Under the pieces are notes generated by a model. That model was given only the letters and a program-made list of their open reading frames with translations, searched no databases and was not told where the DNA came from. A stretch of 64,000 nucleotides of DNA from NCBI GenBank assembly GCA_001767855.1, contig MEMF01000001.1, forward strand, positions 42,249 through 106,248. Direction: 5' to 3'. The stretch comes from Alphaproteobacteria bacterium RIFCSPHIGHO2_01_FULL_41_14. GTDB taxonomy: Bacteria; Pseudomonadota; Alphaproteobacteria; UBA7879; UBA5542. Below, one piece after another: positions 51,683 through 59,231 of this stretch. Made by a program: the position numbers and the translations under genes. The stretch's first letter is position 1, and every line of letters begins with the position of its first letter.

Positions 51683-52207
51683 ATGTCAGAGCCTAAAAAA
51701 AACAACAAGGTTTGTGTTGCCAGCATCTCGGGTGCCCAGGGCATTCGGGGAGAGTTAAAGATCCGAGTATACTTAGATACCCCCAGCGATATCGGCATCT
51801 ATTCCCCTCTTTTCTTTGAAGATGGGTCAGAATTTTCTTTAAAAGTTATTCGTTCGCTTGCCAATGCTGTGATTGCCTCTACTCCCACCATCAAAGATAG
51901 AGATCAGGCTCTCAAGTTGCGGGGTGAAAAACTTTACGTCAGACGAGATCAGTTGCCGGCGGTAGACGCTGATACTTATTACCATACAGATTTAATGGGG
52001 CTTCCTGTTCAAAATGAGAGCGGTACAGTAGTGGGCGTGATTAAATATGTGGATGATTATGGAGCAGGAACGGTTCTAGAAGTTTTTGATCCTGTGACCT
52101 GTCGTAGTGTTCTCGTGCCTTTTCAAGATGCCTCTGTGCCCTTTATTGATCTGGATTCCCACATGGTGATCAAAGACCAATACTTAACGGACTTATACGA
52201 AGAATGA
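51683..52207 (+). CDS. rimM: 16S rRNA processing protein RimM
   Basis: A 174-residue ribosome maturation factor: N-terminal RimM domain ([23 protein letters not shown]) and C-terminal PRC-barrel ([17 protein letters not shown]). It helps assemble the 30S head around protein S19. The ATG at 51683 with AGGGAG nine bases upstream is used; an upstream in-frame TTG at 51659 has no such signal. Its end overlaps trmD by four bases (ATGA). Confidence 0.95.
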   Translation: MSEPKKNNKVCVASISGAQGIRGELKIRVYLDTPSDIGIYSPLFFEDGSEFSLKVIRSLANAVIASTPTIKDRDQALKLRGEKLYVRRDQLPAVDADTYYHTDLMGLPVQNESGTVVGVIKYVDDYGAGTVLEVFDPVTCRSVLVPFQDASVPFIDLDSHMVIKDQYLTDLYEE

Positions 52208-52893
52208 TCTGGCACCCCACTATTTTTACTTTATTTCCAGAAATGTTCCCTGGGCCCTTGGGGTACTCGGTGACGGGCAGGGCTCTCGGGAAACACTGGA
52301 CGTTTGATACCGTCAATATTCGCTCGTTTGCCACAGGCAATCATCAAGCGGTGGACGATGTGGGATTTGGTGGAGGCCCAGGCATGGTAATGCGTCCAGA
52401 TGTGCTCGATGCAGCCATTGAGTCTCTTTCTGAACCCATCCCGTTGATATATCTGAGCCCTAGGGGTTGTACTTTAACGCAAAGCATGGTAAAGAAATTT
52501 GCATCTTTACCCAGAATAGGCTTGATTTGTGGGCGATATGAGGGTATTGATGAGAGGGTTATCCAGTCAAGAAACATCCAAGAAGTCAGTGTTGGAGATT
52601 TTATTTTGTCTGGAGGAGAGATTGCCTCGTTTGTTTTTATTGATGCCTGTGTGCGTCTCTTGCCCGGTGTCATAGGGAATGAGCAGTCTTCCGTCCAAGA
52701 AAGTTTTGAAGACGATCTTTTGGAATATCCACACTATACTCGACCCAGAGAGTGGAAGGGAATGCAGGTTCCGGAAGTATTATTATCTGGTCATCACGAA
52801 AAAATAAATGAGTGGCGCCAGGAACAGTCGCGTGAAATAACCAAAAAGCGCCGTCCCGATTTGTGGAAAAGACATTTAGAAAAGAAAAGTTGA
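52204..52893 (+). CDS. trmD: tRNA (guanine37-N1)-methyltransferase
   Basis: A 229-residue SPOUT-fold enzyme that methylates G37 of tRNAs to prevent +1 frameshifting. Motifs: [53 protein letters not shown] and [11 protein letters not shown], which together build the trefoil-knot SAM site. Ordered between rimM and rplS as in most bacteria. Confidence 0.97.
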   Translation: MIWHPTIFTLFPEMFPGPLGYSVTGRALGKHWTFDTVNIRSFATGNHQAVDDVGFGGGPGMVMRPDVLDAAIESLSEPIPLIYLSPRGCTLTQSMVKKFASLPRIGLICGRYEGIDERVIQSRNIQEVSVGDFILSGGEIASFVFIDACVRLLPGVIGNEQSSVQESFEDDLLEYPHYTRPREWKGMQVPEVLLSGHHEKINEWRQEQSREITKKRRPDLWKRHLEKKS

Positions 52894-52900
52894 GTTTACG

Positions 52901-53278
52901 ATGAACATTTTAGAACAAATTGAAAAAGAGCAGATCGAGAAGCTTACAGCCGGGAAATCTATTCCTGAGTTTGCGCCGGGAGACACTTTAAAAGTAAACG
53001 TAAAGGTTGTTGAAGGGAACAGAGAGCGTGTACAGGCCTTTGAAGGCGTTTGTATCGCGCGGAAAAATGCGAGCCTGAACTCTGCCTTTACCGTCCGGAA
53101 AATTTCTTATGGGGAAGGGGTTGAACGTGTATTCCCTCTGTACTCTCCAAAAATCACCATCGAAGTGGTGCGTCAGGGTTCTGTGCGTCGGGCAAAACTT
53201 TATTACCTCAGAAATCTAAAAGGTAAGAAAGCTCGTATTGCGGAAAAGACAAGAGGGCTTGAGGCTCCAGCTCAGTAA
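52901..53278 (+). CDS. rplS: 50S ribosomal protein bL19
   Basis: A 125-residue ribosomal protein with [26 protein letters not shown] and [17 protein letters not shown], followed by [15 protein letters not shown]; all are bL19 signatures. It sits at the subunit interface. It is the last gene of the ffh operon and follows trmD by seven bases. Confidence 0.97.
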   Translation: MNILEQIEKEQIEKLTAGKSIPEFAPGDTLKVNVKVVEGNRERVQAFEGVCIARKNASLNSAFTVRKISYGEGVERVFPLYSPKITIEVVRQGSVRRAKLYYLRNLKGKKARIAEKTRGLEAPAQ

Positions 53279-53356
53279 AAAACGTCTTTCAACGACGCCA
53301 AAATGATCTAGACATTTAAGAGCATCAAATGATTTCCTTTTTTCCGAGATCCCTTC

Positions 53357-53385
53357 TTGGTTTCTGTGACAAAATTTCTTATACT
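53357..53385 (+). promoter_or_regulatory. Candidate promoter very close to atpC start
   Basis: TTGGTT (53357-53362), 17-base spacer, TATACT (53380-53385). The atpC start codon is at 53392, six bases beyond the -10 box, so transcription would begin at or next to the ATG and produce a leaderless message. There is no Shine-Dalgarno before the ATG, which fits that reading. Confidence 0.4.
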
Positions 53386-53391
53386 TGATCC

Positions 53392-53835
53392 ATGATCCCT
53401 TATAGCTATGCCTGTACGTTTGCAACACCCTTTCATTCCCAAGCCTTGGAGGGGCTGTCCATGGTGGTGTTGCCGGGGATTGAGGGTAAAATTGGCGTTT
53501 TACCTCGCCATGCGCCCTTAGCGGTGAAGCTAAGGTCGGGGATTGTTTCTCTCCATAAGAAGGGGGGGCTCTGGCGCCATTACTTTGTGTGGGGCGGGCT
53601 CGCGTCAATAGACCAGGAAGGGTGTCAGATCTTCACCGAAACATTTACCCTTCTAGATGAGCTTGATCCCTTGGTTTTGGCAGAGGATTTAGAGCGCTAT
53701 CACAATGATTTAGCAGGGGTCACCATAGAAGATGAAAGACGGGCTATTGATTATAAAATTGCCATTGCCGAGGCCATGATCCAGGCGATTAAAGAACACC
53801 GTCGTAACGGAAATGGACAGGATAAAACCACATGA
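53392..53835 (+). CDS. atpC: F1 ATP synthase epsilon subunit
   Basis: A 147-residue epsilon subunit: beta-sandwich domain with MVVLPGIEGKIGVLPRHAPLAVKLRSG (about 23-50) and a C-terminal helical hairpin (about 100-145). It couples proton flow to catalysis in the F1 rotor. In most alphaproteobacteria atpC closes the atpHAGDC operon; here the other atp genes are not adjacent. The gene ends with a four-base overlap with the HIT protein gene. Confidence 0.9.
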   Translation: MIPYSYACTFATPFHSQALEGLSMVVLPGIEGKIGVLPRHAPLAVKLRSGIVSLHKKGGLWRHYFVWGGLASIDQEGCQIFTETFTLLDELDPLVLAEDLERYHNDLAGVTIEDERRAIDYKIAIAEAMIQAIKEHRRNGNGQDKTT

Positions 53836-54200
53836 TCTATAACGCAGATAACATTTTTGCCAAAATTCTTGAGAACAAGATTCCGTGTAAGAAATTTTAT
53901 GAGGATGAGTTTGTCCTCAGTTTCCCTGATATCAACCCCTTAACATCGGTTCACCTGCTGATCATTCCGAAAGGGTCTTATGTCTCTTTCCATGACTTTT
54001 CTCTCAAGGCATCGCCCGAAGAGCTGGCAGGATTTTTCCGTGCGGTGGGACTCATTGCGAAAAAAGCAGGTGTTGAGAGGTCGGGATATCGGTTGATTGC
54101 CAATCATGGGCGAGACGCCAACCAAGAAGTTCCCCATTTCCATATGCATTTATTGGGAGGCGAGCCGTTGGGGTCTATGCTGGGATCGCGTCATAGATAG
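53832..54200 (+). CDS. HIT family nucleotide-binding hydrolase
   Basis: A 122-residue histidine-triad protein: IFAKILENKIPCKKFYEDEFVLSFPDI at the start and the triad HFHMHLLGG near residue 108, with NHGRDANQEVPHFH ahead of it. HinT-type enzymes hydrolyse nucleoside phosphoramidates and acyl-adenylates such as lysyl-AMP. It overlaps atpC by four bases and is followed by xerD after nine. Confidence 0.93.
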   Translation: MIYNADNIFAKILENKIPCKKFYEDEFVLSFPDINPLTSVHLLIIPKGSYVSFHDFSLKASPEELAGFFRAVGLIAKKAGVERSGYRLIANHGRDANQEVPHFHMHLLGGEPLGSMLGSRHR

Positions 54201-54209
54201 GAGTACTAG

Positions 54210-55139
54210 GTGTCTTTCTACATTGACCAGTTTATTGAGATGCTTGCCTCCGAAAGGGGAAGTGCCTTGAACACCCTCGAATCTTATCGTCGAGATTTAG
54301 CGGATTGCGCTGCCTTCCTGAAAACAAGGAATCTTGTTCTGGAACAAGCAGAGCCCAGTGTCTTAAGGGAATATTTGACGTCTTTATATGACCGGGGGAT
54401 GACCAGTTCTTCCATTTCAAGACATCTCTCTGCTCTCAAGCAATTCTTTCAATTTTTACTCACAGAAGAAATCGCTCAGGAAGATCCCACCTCTCTTTTA
54501 GCCCGTCCTAAAAAAACCAAGCCTTTGCCCAAGATTTTAACGGAGGCAGAGATCACGAGACTGCTCGAAACGGTGGCAGAAGACTCCTCCCCTGAAGGTG
54601 AGAGGCTAGAGGCTTTGTTAGAAGTTCTCTATGCCTCGGGGTTACGCGTGTCCGAGCTTATTTCTTTAGAGCACAACTCGGTCCTTCGGGCAGAAGAAAC
54701 GTTGATTGTAAAAGGAAAAGGGGGGAAAGAACGGCTTGTCCCCTTAAGTTCTTATGCCATTAAAGCGCTGGAAAAATATTTGAAGGTGCGTTCAGCGTTT
54801 ATGCCCCCATGGGGGGCATCCAGATGGTTGTTTCCGTCCTATGGAAAGTCGGGTCATGTAACGCGACAACGGTTTGGCCAACTTTTGAAAGACTTAGCTC
54901 TCCAGGCAGGACTTGATCCTGAGAAAGTATCTCCCCATGTGATCCGCCATGCCTTTGCTACCCATCTTTTGAATGGGGGGGCTGATTTGCTGAGCGTGCA
55001 GAACATGCTGGGTCATGCGGATATTTCTACCACTCAAATCTATACGCATGTGATGCATAAAAAATTACAGGATGTTATTCAGCAATGTCACCCCCTTAGC
55101 CAAAAGAAAAAAATTGTGTCTTCTTCTGGAAACGGCTAG
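54210..55139 (+). CDS. xerD: Tyrosine recombinase XerD
   Basis: A 309-residue site-specific recombinase that, with XerC, resolves chromosome dimers at dif. N-terminal SAM-like domain (about 1-90), catalytic domain with Arg146 (SGLRVSEL), Lys170, His243 and Arg246 (HVIRHAFATHLL), His269 (LGHADISTTQIY) and Tyr278. GTG start at 54210 with a GGAG-type sequence upstream. It is in the usual chromosomal type of context, not near phage genes, which favours XerD over an integrase. Confidence 0.94.
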   Translation: MSFYIDQFIEMLASERGSALNTLESYRRDLADCAAFLKTRNLVLEQAEPSVLREYLTSLYDRGMTSSSISRHLSALKQFFQFLLTEEIAQEDPTSLLARPKKTKPLPKILTEAEITRLLETVAEDSSPEGERLEALLEVLYASGLRVSELISLEHNSVLRAEETLIVKGKGGKERLVPLSSYAIKALEKYLKVRSAFMPPWGASRWLFPSYGKSGHVTRQRFGQLLKDLALQAGLDPEKVSPHVIRHAFATHLLNGGADLLSVQNMLGHADISTTQIYTHVMHKKLQDVIQQCHPLSQKKKIVSSSGNG

Positions 55140-55164
55140 CATAAGGGAATATTGGAAAATAAAA

Positions 55165-55629
55165 ATGAATATCTTATTAACCCTTGTTGTGATGAGCCTT
55201 TCTTTTTATTCTCTGCCTTCCTTCAGTGCCCTAAAATGGGAAACGGTCCAGACAAAAAAAAACCTGAAACAGAAGACAAAAGTTTGGCATGTCCAAGTTG
55301 CTACAAAAGAAGGACGTCCGCTTATTTATGTGGTTCAAAGTAACCCTCCCGCCATTCGGATTTTTTATGCCCATACCAAATATCATCATCCCATCTCGCT
55401 AGGGCAGGAACAGTTTTCCCTTCAGAAAGTGACGGATGTGGGATTGGCCGAGCCTTTAGAGGGCCGAGGTCAGGTTCTTTATTTGGGGGATCGGACCACA
55501 CGGCGCATGCTTTATATTGTTCTGGGAAAAAAAAGAATCAGAGAATTCCCTCTCGAGCCAGGCCTCCAAGCGTATAAAGAGTTTGTGGCGCGGCTCCATC
55601 CCGTGGCAGAAGCGGAACGTCATTTATAA
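55165..55629 (+). CDS. Small exported protein of unknown function
   Basis: A 154-residue protein with a signal peptide (MNILLTLVVMSLSFYSLPSFSA, cleavage near 22). The mature part is rich in beta-strand-like segments (KTKVWHVQVATKEGRPLIYVVQ, RMLYIVLGKKRIREFPL). ATG at 55165 is chosen because it starts the signal peptide; an in-frame codon at 55072 lies inside xerD. No family is recognised. It follows xerD by 25 bases and may share its transcript. Confidence 0.6.
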   Translation: MNILLTLVVMSLSFYSLPSFSALKWETVQTKKNLKQKTKVWHVQVATKEGRPLIYVVQSNPPAIRIFYAHTKYHHPISLGQEQFSLQKVTDVGLAEPLEGRGQVLYLGDRTTRRMLYIVLGKKRIREFPLEPGLQAYKEFVARLHPVAEAERHL

Positions 55630-55678
55630 TCTTATAAAAAACATCAATAACCTAATCCATTCAGGAAAAAATAGTGTT

Positions 55679-56629
55679 TTAGAGTGTGCTTAATTGCTCA
55701 ACTACTTTCTTCACCCCATCCTTCCAAGACCTTTCTTTGACAGAAAAAGTGTTTTTTATTAAAGAAGAGCATAGGGCACTATACTTAGGCCTCAAAGTAA
55801 TATTAGGGCTATTTCTTCTTTGGGTTTCTGTCGTTATTGGAATAATTTTTGATACGGGTTTTTTCAAATCTTGATAAGCAATGTTCAAGATATAATTTGC
55901 ATATTCATACCAGGTGGTTTCCCCTAACCCTGCATAATGATAGGTTCCCCATTTTTCTTCACTACATTGGCCAAGTTGAGAGAAAATAATCTCTTTTGTG
56001 ACTTCGACAATATCTTCGGCGCATGTTGGGGTACCCTTTTGATCATTTACCACAAAAATATCTTCTTCGGCCCGTGCCTTTTGTAAAACAGTTTTGACAA
56101 AGTTACGCCCATATACCCCATAAACCCACGAACTTCTTAAAATAATATGTTTATCCAACACAGATTTTAGAGCAAGTTCTCCAAATAATTTACTAAGACC
56201 ATATGTATTTAAAGGATTAAACGTATCAGATTCGACATACGGAGTATTTTTACTGCCATCAAAAACATAATCCGTTGAATAGTGGAAAACAGGGATATTA
56301 TGTTTTTTACATATCGTCGCTAACCATAAAATACCAAGACCATTTACTAGATATGGCTCTTGCCCAGCTTGCTCGGCTTTGTCAACTTTTACATAGCCGG
56401 TGGCATTGATAACAAAACTCCAGCGCTGACTTTGAATTTCTTTTTCTAGAGAATCTCTATCTGTAATATCAAGCTGTTCGTGACTTAATCCTTTAAGAGA
56501 ATATTCTTGAGGCCATTTAGATTTTACTAGATTTGTTCCTAGCTGCCCACCTGCTCCTAAAATTAGAATATGGTGAATCTTATTAGCTGTTAGAGATTTT
56601 TCTTTCTTTTTTTCATACAACATGGACAA
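55679..56629 (-). CDS. RmlD-type dTDP-4-dehydrorhamnose reductase/sugar-nucleotide epimerase
   Basis: A 316-residue extended short-chain dehydrogenase. GAGGQLGTNL at 25-34 is the nucleotide loop, STDYVFDG and NTYGLSKLFGE give the Ser and YxxxK catalytic residues, SSWVYGVYGRNFV is typical of RmlD. It would reduce a 4-keto sugar nucleotide such as dTDP-4-keto-rhamnose. Partner genes rmlA/B/C are absent here. The TTG at 56629 is favoured by a GGAG seven bases upstream; an ATG six bases further in is also possible. The gene looks more AT-rich than its neighbours and adjoins a decayed toxin-antitoxin pair. Confidence 0.82.
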   Translation of the reverse strand: MSMLYEKKKEKSLTANKIHHILILGAGGQLGTNLVKSKWPQEYSLKGLSHEQLDITDRDSLEKEIQSQRWSFVINATGYVKVDKAEQAGQEPYLVNGLGILWLATICKKHNIPVFHYSTDYVFDGSKNTPYVESDTFNPLNTYGLSKLFGELALKSVLDKHIILRSSWVYGVYGRNFVKTVLQKARAEEDIFVVNDQKGTPTCAEDIVEVTKEIIFSQLGQCSEEKWGTYHYAGLGETTWYEYANYILNIAYQDLKKPVSKIIPITTETQRRNSPNITLRPKYSALCSSLIKNTFSVKERSWKDGVKKVVEQLSTL

Positions 56630-56794
56630 CTACTATCTCCTATTAATTTTACATCTCCCTTATATCTCTTTATTATTCTAATCTCTGAAAAACGCAAAAG
56701 ATATATTAAACCTATTGTGTAAGAGGTGGCATTGTTTCATAAGAGGGGAAGCACAATTCCTTCTATTCTTTTTCCGTTCTGACAGAGAAATACC

Positions 56795-56992
56795 CTACAT
56801 GTCTTGAACGCGTTTTGATCTTTTAGAGATCACATTAATTTCTCTCCTTAATGGCATGGAGATAGAAATGGCAGGAACTGCTTTAAGGTTTATGTATTCT
56901 TCATCGTACTGAAAAGACAAATTGCCAGAAAGATTCTGTATAAGCTTGCCGACAAACATTTCATGGAAGTAAACGTCTAAGATACGGCTCAT
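56795..56992 (-). pseudogene. hipA: Truncated hipA toxin remnant (N-terminal ~60 residues)
   Basis: A 65-residue frame with the HipA opening: MSRILDVYFHEMFVGKLIQN, then LSFQYDEEY and ISMPLRRE, where intact HipA has the L-S-L-P-L-R-E motif. HipA kinases are about 400-440 residues; everything after this point, including the kinase core, is gone, and the last dozen residues (SKRSKRVQDM) do not match. It overlaps the hipB remnant by four bases. It cannot act as a kinase toxin. Confidence 0.7.
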
Positions 56993-57221
56993 GAGGCAAG
57001 TTCTCCACGTTTAGCTATGACCACTTCAAGTCCTAGCATCTTTATGACAATTAAAATTTTTCCAATCTGGCTGCTAGATTTCCCTTTTTCCACTTCAGAA
57101 ATGAAGCGAACACCCACACCGCATAGGGAAGATAGTTGCGTCTGTGTTAGGTTCTGAGATTTTCGAGAGTTTCCCGAATAAGATTGCCAAGTGCTTTTGT
57201 ATCATACATTTTGTGAATCAT
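56989..57221 (-). pseudogene. hipB: hipB antitoxin remnant with frameshift
   Basis: Reading from ATG 57221 (or 57209), the sequence gives ALGNLIRETLENLR and then hits TAA at 57147-57149. In another frame it continues NLTQTQLSSLCGVGVRFISE followed by KGKSSSQIGKIL, ending at TGA 56989. Joined, these make a typical Xre/HipB helix-turn-helix antitoxin. One missing A near 57152 (AGAACC for AGAAACC) would explain the break. It overlaps hipA exactly as in intact hipBA operons. A sequencing error is the alternative explanation. Confidence 0.65.
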
Positions 57222-57461
57222 AATCAATCCTCTCGGGATTATATTATCACATTTAACCCAAATGAAATGAAAAACTCCCGTTCGGGTGTATTTTTAAGAT
57301 TTTAAATACGTACGGGATTAAATTTTACCGATCGGGTTTATTTTTCAATCATGATTAGAAAAACGGCTCATTTCTTTAAACCGCACGGTTTTATTTGTCT
57401 CTAAAACGATCGGTTCCTTTTATGTCGTTTATATGGTAAGGATTCTGCCTTAGGAGATGGA
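57000..57461. other. Region without intact gene between hipA remnant and obgE
   Basis: Holds only the frameshifted hipB (56989-57221) and the palindrome array (57226-57415). The final 45 bases before obgE contain an AGGAG ribosome binding site (57452-57456). No RNA gene or other frame of note is seen. Confidence 0.7.
57226..57415. repeat. Array of six related palindromes upstream of obgE
   Basis: Six copies of a short motif built on CG-NN-CG with flanking C/G and a T-rich tail, roughly ACCGNNCGGGTTTATTTTT. They lie at 57226-57240 (AATCC-N5-GGATT), 57276-57287 (with a perfect CCCGTTCGGG), 57307-57319, 57327-57340, 57380-57394 and 57404-57415. Centres of the last five are 30, 20, 53 and 25 bases apart, close to whole or half helical turns. 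They occupy the space between the hipB remnant and obgE. The first copy resembles the hip operator pattern (inverted TCC/GGA halves). They look like operators of an HTH regulator; no protein can be assigned. Confidence 0.55.
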
Positions 57462-58442
57462 ATGAGATTTTTAGATGAAGCCAAAATTTATATCAAGTCT
57501 GGGAACGGCGGGAATGGCGCCGTTAGTTTCCGTCGCGAAAAGTTTGTGGAATTCGGTGGCCCTGATGGGGGAGATGGTGGCAGAGGTGGCGCTATCAAAC
57601 TAGTGGCCGTTTCTAATCTGAATACATTAATCGACTTTCGATATTTGCAGCATTTTAAGGCAGAATCGGGCCAAGGGGGTATGGGAAAAAATCGTTCTGG
57701 GAAGGCGGGAGACACGCTTATCCTAAAAGTACCGGTGGGCACCCAAGTATTGGCGGAAGACAAAAAAACATTGATCGTGGATATGGATCACGAAGGTAAA
57801 GAATTTTTGCTGGCGCGCGGAGGGAATGGGGGGTTTGGCAATGCCTACTTTAAGTCGTCCACGAACCAAGCGCCCCGTCATGCGAACCCTGGCCAAGAGG
57901 GGGAAGAGATGTGGCTTTGGCTACGCCTTAAACTCATTGCGGATGTGGGGCTAATAGGATTGCCCAATGCGGGGAAATCAACTTTTCTCAAAGCAGTCAC
58001 TGCAGCACGCCCCAAAATCGCAGATTATCCGTTTACGACGCTGCATCCCCAGTTGGGGGTGGCTTATGTGGGGGGCACCGAATTTGTGATCGCGGATTTG
58101 CCGGGGCTTATTGAGGGGGCGCATCAAGGGATCGGATTGGGAACACGATTTCTAGGCCATGTGGAACGATGCAAAGTGTTGCTTCATTTGATTGCGGCTG
58201 ATCAAGAAGATGTGGGGGCAACGTATAAACTCATTCGCCATGAATTGAAAGAGTATGGGGGCGGGCTCATTGACAAGCCTGAAATCGTTGCCCTGAGCAA
58301 GACTGACCTTGTGGAGGAAGAAGTGGTTCAACAGCAGAAAAAAGTCCTGGAAAAATTGTCCAAGGGAAAAGTGTTCTGTTTTTCTAATTTCAAAAAAAAT
58401 GATTTTATGCCTATCCTTTACGAGATGGAATTAATGGTATAG
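57462..58442 (+). CDS. obgE: GTPase Obg/CgtA
   Basis: A 326-residue GTPase: glycine-rich Obg fold (about 1-158, with [22 protein letters not shown] and the GG-rich repeats), then a G-domain with G1 GLPNAGKST, the [12 protein letters not shown] switch region, [16 protein letters not shown] (G3) and SKTD (G4). It acts in late 50S assembly and in cell-cycle/stress control. It lacks the C-terminal extension of some Obg proteins. An AGGAG lies six bases before the ATG. Confidence 0.97.
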   Translation: MRFLDEAKIYIKSGNGGNGAVSFRREKFVEFGGPDGGDGGRGGAIKLVAVSNLNTLIDFRYLQHFKAESGQGGMGKNRSGKAGDTLILKVPVGTQVLAEDKKTLIVDMDHEGKEFLLARGGNGGFGNAYFKSSTNQAPRHANPGQEGEEMWLWLRLKLIADVGLIGLPNAGKSTFLKAVTAARPKIADYPFTTLHPQLGVAYVGGTEFVIADLPGLIEGAHQGIGLGTRFLGHVERCKVLLHLIAADQEDVGATYKLIRHELKEYGGGLIDKPEIVALSKTDLVEEEVVQQQKKVLEKLSKGKVFCFSNFKKNDFMPILYEMELMV

Positions 58443-58547
58443 ATGTAGTGGTGGATTTAGATTTCTAATTTGATTTTTGTAAAAAGACCATATACGATGA
58501 ATCTGATTGTAAATACTGATTTAAAACGGAAAAATTGGAGGATAATT

Positions 58548-58913
58548 ATGTTTAGAACGAAAAGTTTTGTTGGGTTTGTATTTATAGGGGTGTTCGCAAC
58601 CTTTGGGAGTGGCTGGTCTTCTGTTGATGACGCCGTAGACGCACGAAAACCGGGACGGAAGCGGGCGGCTACTGTTCCTCTGGTTCCTCTTGAAGCACCC
58701 CCCTCTTCTGCACCGAGAATAGATCCATTGGTGTATCTTCTCCATGAAGATGGAGCAAATTCTTGGTGGGTAAACGAAGATGGACTTCCTTTCCGAGGAA
58801 ACTCAGGGCCAATAAGTTCTGGAGATGTTATGAAGATTAAGACAATTCAGACTGAAGCTGGGGTCATATGTTTCCCTGTCTCCAACTCCAAAAAGAAGTT
58901 TAAGGTTAAATAA
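58548..58913 (+). CDS. Small exported protein of unknown function
   Basis: A 121-residue protein with a signal peptide (about 1-22, MFRTKSFVGFVFIGVFATFG) and a mature part with a Pro/Ala-rich basic segment (ARKPGRKRAATVPLVPLEAP), then YLLHEDGANSWWVNEDG and a basic C-terminus (SNSKKKFKVK). ATG at 58548 is picked because TTGGAGG ends shortly before it and the signal sequence begins there. No family is recognised. It precedes another exported protein gene, the protease at 59232. Confidence 0.6.
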   Translation: MFRTKSFVGFVFIGVFATFGSGWSSVDDAVDARKPGRKRAATVPLVPLEAPPSSAPRIDPLVYLLHEDGANSWWVNEDGLPFRGNSGPISSGDVMKIKTIQTEAGVICFPVSNSKKKFKVK

Positions 58914-59231
58914 TCCCTATTTACTGAGCTTACCATCCCACATAGTTTGATAAAGAGGGAATTTTCAATTTCCTCCCCTCGTCATCACGAGAAAATTCGT
59001 GAGAATTTTTGGGGTGATCCATCTTTTTTGAGTATCATTCGGGCAATATTTCGACTGTGGAAAGATTTTATAAGATGGATTGCCACGTCGATTCTTCGAA
59101 TCTCCCCGAAAAGGCAACCCTTTTTACGCTTCTTTAATCATGTCGGGTGCCTCTTGCTTATAAGAGATCTCGTTGACTTCTTTTCTCATTTCAGAATACA
59201 ATTAATAAAAAGCAGAAAGTAGGGAGTTTCG
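58914..59231 (+). other. 318-base spacer between two exported-protein genes
   Basis: No convincing gene. A 91-codon open frame from a TTG at 58947 to 59222 has no ribosome binding site and yields a very basic, low-similarity peptide rich in Arg, Phe and Ile; it is probably not translated. AGGGAG near 59222-59227 is the ribosome binding site of the protease gene that follows. Confidence 0.5.

Noticed and set aside
58947-59222. 91-codon frame starting at TTG
   Set aside because: No ribosome binding site, no signal peptide or domain, and odd composition; kept only as a note on the spacer.
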